From: Amycolatopsis coloradensis
Lineage (GTDB): Bacteria; Actinomycetota; Actinomycetes; Mycobacteriales; Pseudonocardiaceae
Length of the DNA: 64,000 bases
NCBI RefSeq assembly: GCF_001953865.1
Contig: NZ_MQUQ01000017.1
Coordinates: 124,001 to 188,000 of the forward strand
Reading direction: 5' to 3'
The stretch's first letter is position 1. Each line of letters begins with the position of its first letter. Below are positions 60,483 to 64,000 of the stretch, in pieces. The position numbers and the translations under genes were made by a program. The notes under the pieces were generated by a model. It searched no databases. It saw nothing but the letters and a program-made list of their open reading frames with translations, and was not told where the DNA came from.

Positions 60483-60752
60483 TCAACATTCCGGCGGGCG
60501 GCGCGCCTGCCAGATCAGCGCGTCCCGCAACTGCTGGATGAGCCGTTCGTCGTCCGCCTCCGACGGATCGACGCCGAGCGGGATCCAGCGTTCGCCGACC
60601 TCGCTACCGTTCTCGAAATTGGTGATCACGATCCCCGCGTAGGAGACGCGTTCGTCCCCGATGTCACCTTGGATGAGGACGTCACGCTGCTGGAGACGCA
60701 CGCTGACCCACCGTCCCGCACGGCGAGCCGGATCGCGTTCAGCACTGGTCAT
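60483..60752 (-). CDS. Small protein of unknown function
   Basis: The ATG at 60752 gives 89 residues, starting MTSAERDPARRAGRWVSVRL and ending LRDALIWQARRPPEC. It has beta-rich, soluble composition, no signal peptide and no recognised motif. A start 21 bases upstream is possible. It is on its own between aztA and a divergent TetR gene. Confidence 0.6.
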   Translation of the reverse strand: MTSAERDPARRAGRWVSVRLQQRDVLIQGDIGDERVSYAGIVITNFENGSEVGERWIPLGVDPSEADDERLIQQLRDALIWQARRPPEC

Positions 60753-60877
60753 TCGTCCCTGCCCATGCCACACGGTCCCCCCGCCCCCAACGTCGCCGCC
60801 GGAGCCCGGAGGGTTACCTGCCGGTTGTTCCGGTTCAGTAACGGCAAGCGGTCACGTGAAACGGTTACGCTCGGCCC

Positions 60878-61558
60878 ATGAGCACCGATCCGGAGACGCT
60901 CGTGCACTCAGGCCGGCGGCGCCGCCTCGAACCGGCCGCCCGGCGTGCCGAGATCCTGGCCGCGGCGCGGCGGCTGTTCGGCGCGGGCAACTACGCCTCG
61001 GTGTCGACCTCGGACATCGCGAAGGCGGCCGGGGTGGCGCGGCCGCTGATCAACCACTACTTCGGCGGTAAACGGGAACTGTACCTGGAAGTCGTCCGGC
61101 AGATGATGATCGTGCCGGCGCCGGTGATCGAGAACCTGCCCGACACGACCACCGAGGACCGGCTCGCGATCAGTGTCCGGCATTGGATCGAGGTCGTCGA
61201 ACGCAACGAGCAGGCGTGGCTGACCGCGATCGGACAGGAGGCCGTCGGCCGCGACCCGGACATCGAGCGCATCATGCTGGAGGGTGACGAGATCGCCGCC
61301 GACCGCGTGCTCGCGGCCGCGCTGATGAGCGACCTCACCGAGGGCCGCGAAGAACTCCGCGCGATGATCCGCTCCTACGGCGGGATGCTGCGTGCCGCGT
61401 CCCGCGAGTGGCTGATCCGCGGCACCCTCGGCCGGGAGGAACTGCGCGTGTTCCTCACCGATTCGATCCTGCACCTGCTGCGGGTCACCTACCCGGCCGT
61501 GCTCGCAACGCGTTCCGCCGGGCATAGGCCGCCGGAGTCATCCCCTTCCAGCGTTTGA
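60878..61558 (+). CDS. TetR-family transcriptional regulator
   Basis: The 226-residue protein has the HTH at about residues 25-70 (STSDIAKAAGVARPLINHYFGGKREL) and a TetR-type C-terminal half. Target unknown; no divergent enzyme gene is next to it apart from the small unknown protein. Its last 74 bases overlap the 3' end of the convergent AraC-family gene, so its C-terminal 25 residues may be readthrough. Confidence 0.85.
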   Translation: MSTDPETLVHSGRRRRLEPAARRAEILAAARRLFGAGNYASVSTSDIAKAAGVARPLINHYFGGKRELYLEVVRQMMIVPAPVIENLPDTTTEDRLAISVRHWIEVVERNEQAWLTAIGQEAVGRDPDIERIMLEGDEIAADRVLAAALMSDLTEGREELRAMIRSYGGMLRAASREWLIRGTLGREELRVFLTDSILHLLRVTYPAVLATRSAGHRPPESSPSSV

Positions 61559-62513
61559 ACGCGTAGATGAAGCTCGACGCCTCGGCGTAGCCCAGCCGCA
61601 GCGCGACGTCCTCGACGCTGAGCGCGCCGGTGTCGAGCATCTCCTCCGCCAGCGCCTGGCGGACCTCGTCCAGCAGCGCCCGGTAGCCGGTCCCGGCCTC
61701 GAACAGCCGTCGCCGCAGCGTGCGGGGGCTGAGCGCGAGCCGTCGCGCGACCTCGTCCATCCCGGCATCGACCCCGCCGAGCCGCACCAGCCGTTCCCTG
61801 ACCTGCTGGGCGACCCCGGGCCGCTCGCGTTTCCGGGACACCAGCAGATCGCAGTGCGCGGCACAGACCGCGACCGTCTGGTCGTTGGCCTGCGGCAGCG
61901 GTTTACCGAGGAAGAGCGGGTCGAGGGTGGCGACGTCCGACGGCGCCGAGAACGACGGCGCGAGCCCGAAGGTCCGCACGTATTCGTCTACTGTGGACGG
62001 TCTGTCGTGACGGAACGCCAAGGAGCGCAAGGAGATGTCCGGCAGGATGTCGCGCATGACGGTGTGGATGGCACCGAGGTCGCGCAGGACCAGGAAGTGG
62101 GCGACGTCGCCCGGCACGCGGCTGTCGTCCATGGTCAGCGCGAGCCGCCCCGCCTCGACGGTCACGTGCGGGATGCAGAAGGTGAAGCTCAGGTCCAGGT
62201 AGCGCAGGGCGAACCGCATCGCCTCGCCCAGCGTCGGGCTGCTGATGCACGCGAAGCCGAAGATGCCGAACGCGCTGACGCGGTACCGCCTGCTCAGCCG
62301 CAGCGCGACGTCGTCCCCGCCGCCGAGCCCGCGGATCAGGTCACGGACCACCGCGAGTTCCTGGCGCGCGTCGACCTGGCCGTCCACCGGAGCGTTCTCG
62401 TAGGCCTCCAGCCCTTTGACGCCGTTCTCGGCCGCGAACCGGGCCATGAGCACGATGCTCGCCGTGCCGCGCGGGTAGTCCCAGTCCCGGATCACCGGCG
62501 GCGGTAGTTCCAT
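61485..62513 (-). CDS. AraC-family regulator
   Basis: The 342-residue protein has an N-terminal arabinose-binding-like domain of the OruR/QorR type (residues 1-190). The C-terminal AraC double HTH (MDEVARRLALSPRTLRRRLF and VEDVALRLGYAEASSFIYAF) is at about 245-335. The ATG at 62513 gives MELPPPVIRDWDYPRG; frames reaching further upstream are antisense to the next gene. It is divergent from the winged-helix gene at 62592, which it may control. Confidence 0.87.
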   Translation of the reverse strand: MELPPPVIRDWDYPRGTASIVLMARFAAENGVKGLEAYENAPVDGQVDARQELAVVRDLIRGLGGGDDVALRLSRRYRVSAFGIFGFACISSPTLGEAMRFALRYLDLSFTFCIPHVTVEAGRLALTMDDSRVPGDVAHFLVLRDLGAIHTVMRDILPDISLRSLAFRHDRPSTVDEYVRTFGLAPSFSAPSDVATLDPLFLGKPLPQANDQTVAVCAAHCDLLVSRKRERPGVAQQVRERLVRLGGVDAGMDEVARRLALSPRTLRRRLFEAGTGYRALLDEVRQALAEEMLDTGALSVEDVALRLGYAEASSFIYAFKRWKGMTPAAYARRNALRARPGR

Positions 62514-62591
62514 GGCCGGGATTATGGATCCCGCCAGCGGCGCTCGCATCGAGGACCGTAACTGTCCTCGATCCCGATTAAGGTGGGCGGC

Positions 62592-63692
62592 ATGTCCGAC
62601 ACGTTGAGCAGGCGCGCGCTGAACCGTGCCATGCTGGACCGGCAGCTGCTGCTCCGGCGTTCGAAAATGACCGCGCTCGAAGCGGTCGAGCATCTCGCCG
62701 GATTGCAGGCACAGGCGCCGAACCCGCCGTACTTCGCGCTGTGGACGCGGTTGCACGGCTTCCGCCAGGAAGATCTGGCGAGCCTGCTGCTCGACAAGAG
62801 CGTCGTGCGGATCGCGCTCATGCGCGGCACGGTGCACCTGGTGACGCCGTCGGACGCGCTGGCATGGCGGCCGGTCGTGCAGCCGCTCTACGACCGTTCG
62901 ATGGACAACACCCAGTTCACCCCGGAGATCAAGGGTCTCGATCACCAGGAGATCGCCCGCACCGCCCGCAAACTGCTGGGCGAGCGGCCGCATTCGGCGG
63001 CCGAACTCGGCGCGGAACTCGCGAACCGCTGGGAAGGCGTGCGGCCGTCGGCGCTGGTGCATGTCGCGCGGGCGCTGGTGCCGCTGGTGCAGCTCCCGCC
63101 GCGGGGGATCTGGGGGAAGTCCGGCCAGCCGACGTATCAGACCACCGGCGACTGGCTCGGCGACGAACCGGACGCGACGCCGTCGCCGGAGCGGATGTTC
63201 CGGCGCTATCTGGCCGCGTTCGGGCCCGCGAGCGTCCAGGACGCGCAGGCGTGGGCCGGGATCACGAAGCTGGGCGCGGTCGCCGAGCGGCTGCGGCCGG
63301 AACTGCGGACGTTCCGCGACGAGAACGGACGTGAGCTGTTCGACCTCGAAGACGCTCCGCGCCCCGATCCGGACACCCCGGCGCCGGCGCGGCTCTTGGG
63401 GCCGTTCGACCAGACCGTGCTGTCCTACGCCGACCGCACCCGGATCATCAGCGACGAACACCGCAAGGTCGTCATCACCCAGAACGGGCTGGTCAAGGGA
63501 ACCATCCTGGTCGGCGGGTTCGTGAAAGGCTTCTGGGAGATCAAGACGGCGAAGAAGACCGCTTCGGTGGTGATCACGCCGTTCGAAAGCATCCCGAAGC
63601 GCGACCTGGACGCCCTCGAAAGCTCCGCCCACCGCCTCCTGTCCTGGGCCCACCCCAACGCCGAGACCCACACAACGCAATTCGTCCTCTAG
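62592..63692 (+). CDS. Winged-helix DNA-binding domain protein (HTH_42 family)
   Basis: The 366-residue protein has the HTH_42 (AlkZ/YcaQ-like) features LAGLQAQAPNPPYFALWTRL near residue 36, LMRGTVHLVTPSDA near 76, FGPASVQDAQAWAGI and a C-terminal RIISDEHRKVVITQNGLVKG. YcaQ/AlkZ relatives are DNA glycosylases for crosslinks, but the actinobacterial members are mostly uncharacterised. The stop codon lies inside the left arm of a palindrome. Confidence 0.82.
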   Translation: MSDTLSRRALNRAMLDRQLLLRRSKMTALEAVEHLAGLQAQAPNPPYFALWTRLHGFRQEDLASLLLDKSVVRIALMRGTVHLVTPSDALAWRPVVQPLYDRSMDNTQFTPEIKGLDHQEIARTARKLLGERPHSAAELGAELANRWEGVRPSALVHVARALVPLVQLPPRGIWGKSGQPTYQTTGDWLGDEPDATPSPERMFRRYLAAFGPASVQDAQAWAGITKLGAVAERLRPELRTFRDENGRELFDLEDAPRPDPDTPAPARLLGPFDQTVLSYADRTRIISDEHRKVVITQNGLVKGTILVGGFVKGFWEIKTAKKTASVVITPFESIPKRDLDALESSAHRLLSWAHPNAETHTTQFVL

Positions 63693-63735
63693 TTGCGGTA
63701 GTTGGCAGCGCGAACTACCGCAACTAGAGGACGAA
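63681..63735. repeat. 55-bp palindrome overlapping the HTH_42 stop codon
   Basis: Perfect 23-base arms (63681-63703 and 63713-63735) flank a 9-base spacer. The arm begins TTCGTCCTCTAGTTGCGG and the stop codon TAG is part of it. It shares its core with the palindrome at 1539-1590 and probably serves as terminator. Confidence 0.85.
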
Positions 63736-63803
63736 ACGCGTGGAAGAGGCGGGTGCCGTCGCCCGCGCGACGCCGGCACCCGCCCCGGTCTAGCGGCGGA
63801 TCA

Positions 63804-64000
63804 TCACGGGAGGCCTGCCAGGCCCGCGCTCACCGTGTTCGACCACGCGTAGCCCTGCGAGGCGTCCCAGTTGATCGACCAGGTCATCGCGCCCCGGATC
63901 GTCGGGTACGTCGTCGAAGGCTTGAACGAACCGCAGTTCGTGCCCTTCGCCAGGCAGTTCAGCGCGTTGACCGTGTTGCCGGGGGCCTGGTAGCCACCAC
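63804..64000 (-). CDS. Glycoside hydrolase 18 (chitinase-like), 3' end only
   Basis: The 3' 65 codons of a gene continuing past the right edge read GGYQAPGNTVNALNCL, then TIRGAMTWSINWDASQGYAW and stop with GLAGLP. The MTWSINWD segment and surrounding residues are typical of the end of secreted actinobacterial GH18 chitinases, just after the barrel. The catalytic DxxDxDxE motif lies outside the window. Confidence 0.7.
   Translation of the reverse strand, partial: GGYQAPGNTVNALNCLAKGTNCGSFKPSTTYPTIRGAMTWSINWDASQGYAWSNTVSAGLAGLP

Noticed and set aside
1-64000. tRNA or rRNA genes
   Set aside because: I found no cloverleaf with TTC-A/G-containing T-arm and CCA end, nor rRNA segments; a covariance-model scan would be needed to exclude a divergent tRNA.

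Overview
The window reads as chromosomal DNA of a high-GC actinomycete, most likely Amycolatopsis or a close relative in the Pseudonocardiaceae. The evidence is dense high-GC coding with many GTG/TTG starts, an Emb-type arabinosyltransferase (arabinogalactan wall), a complete actinobacterial phenylacetate operon, a B12 gene set with a fused ChlI/ChlD-type chelatase, and several families of palindromic intergenic repeats. The genus call is inference; no rRNA is present to confirm it.

Layout. 1-6.4 kb: the end of gltB, gltD, a DyP-type peroxidase, a DeoR regulator converging on a ROK kinase, then a cobalamin riboswitch driving cbtB-cbtA. 6.3-7.8 kb: a decayed SDR gene divergent from its TetR regulator. 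7.6-12.4 kb: late B12 genes cobQ-cobD (minus) and cobU-cobT-cobS (plus). 12.4-17.7 kb: a lower-GC island with a secreted ricin-type lectin, a secreted 1056-residue Rhs/YD-repeat protein, and two 65-residue two-helix membrane proteins. It is bounded by two imperfect copies of the 3' end of a resident membrane-protein gene. 18.8-27.4 kb: cobC-cobB-cobO-chelatase (minus) and cobL-cobM-oxidoreductase-cobK (plus). 27.4-37 kb: an Emb arabinosyltransferase, a HelD-type RNA polymerase helicase with a RAE-like element upstream, a WD40 remnant, and cobG-cobH-cobIJ. 37-45.3 kb: an ABC exporter with a small XRE regulator, a second cobalamin riboswitch driving cobN, a previously uncalled 30-codon cysteine-rich ORF, a domain-swapped RibD-like protein and a decayed DUF222/HNH gene. 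45.3-47.3 kb: an ABC-F protein and two arrays of 21-bp repeats. 47.3-55.5 kb: paaZABCDE facing away from paaI-paaK-tetR across a shared control region. 55.5-60.4 kb: an Azt-type zinc uptake locus with a Zur-like box. 60.4-64 kb: a small unknown protein, TetR and AraC regulators, a winged-helix protein, and the 3' end of a chitinase-like gene.

How the genes work together. About a third of the window makes or feeds adenosylcobalamin: CbtAB (cobalt entry), CobG/H/I/J/K/L/M (aerobic corrin ring), CobB/CobQ (amidation), CobN plus the ChlID-like protein (cobalt insertion), CobO (adenosylation), CobC/CobD/CobU/CobT/CobS (nucleotide loop). No CobF was found. The two riboswitches sit on cobalt entry and cobalt insertion, so B12 should shut off metal supply. 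The paa block activates phenylacetate to its CoA ester, epoxidises and opens the ring, and carries its own TetR regulator. The best candidates for something undescribed are the lectin-Rhs-small membrane protein island, the cysteine-rich peptide after cobN, the oxidoreductase embedded in the cob operon, and the two opposed 21-bp repeat arrays.
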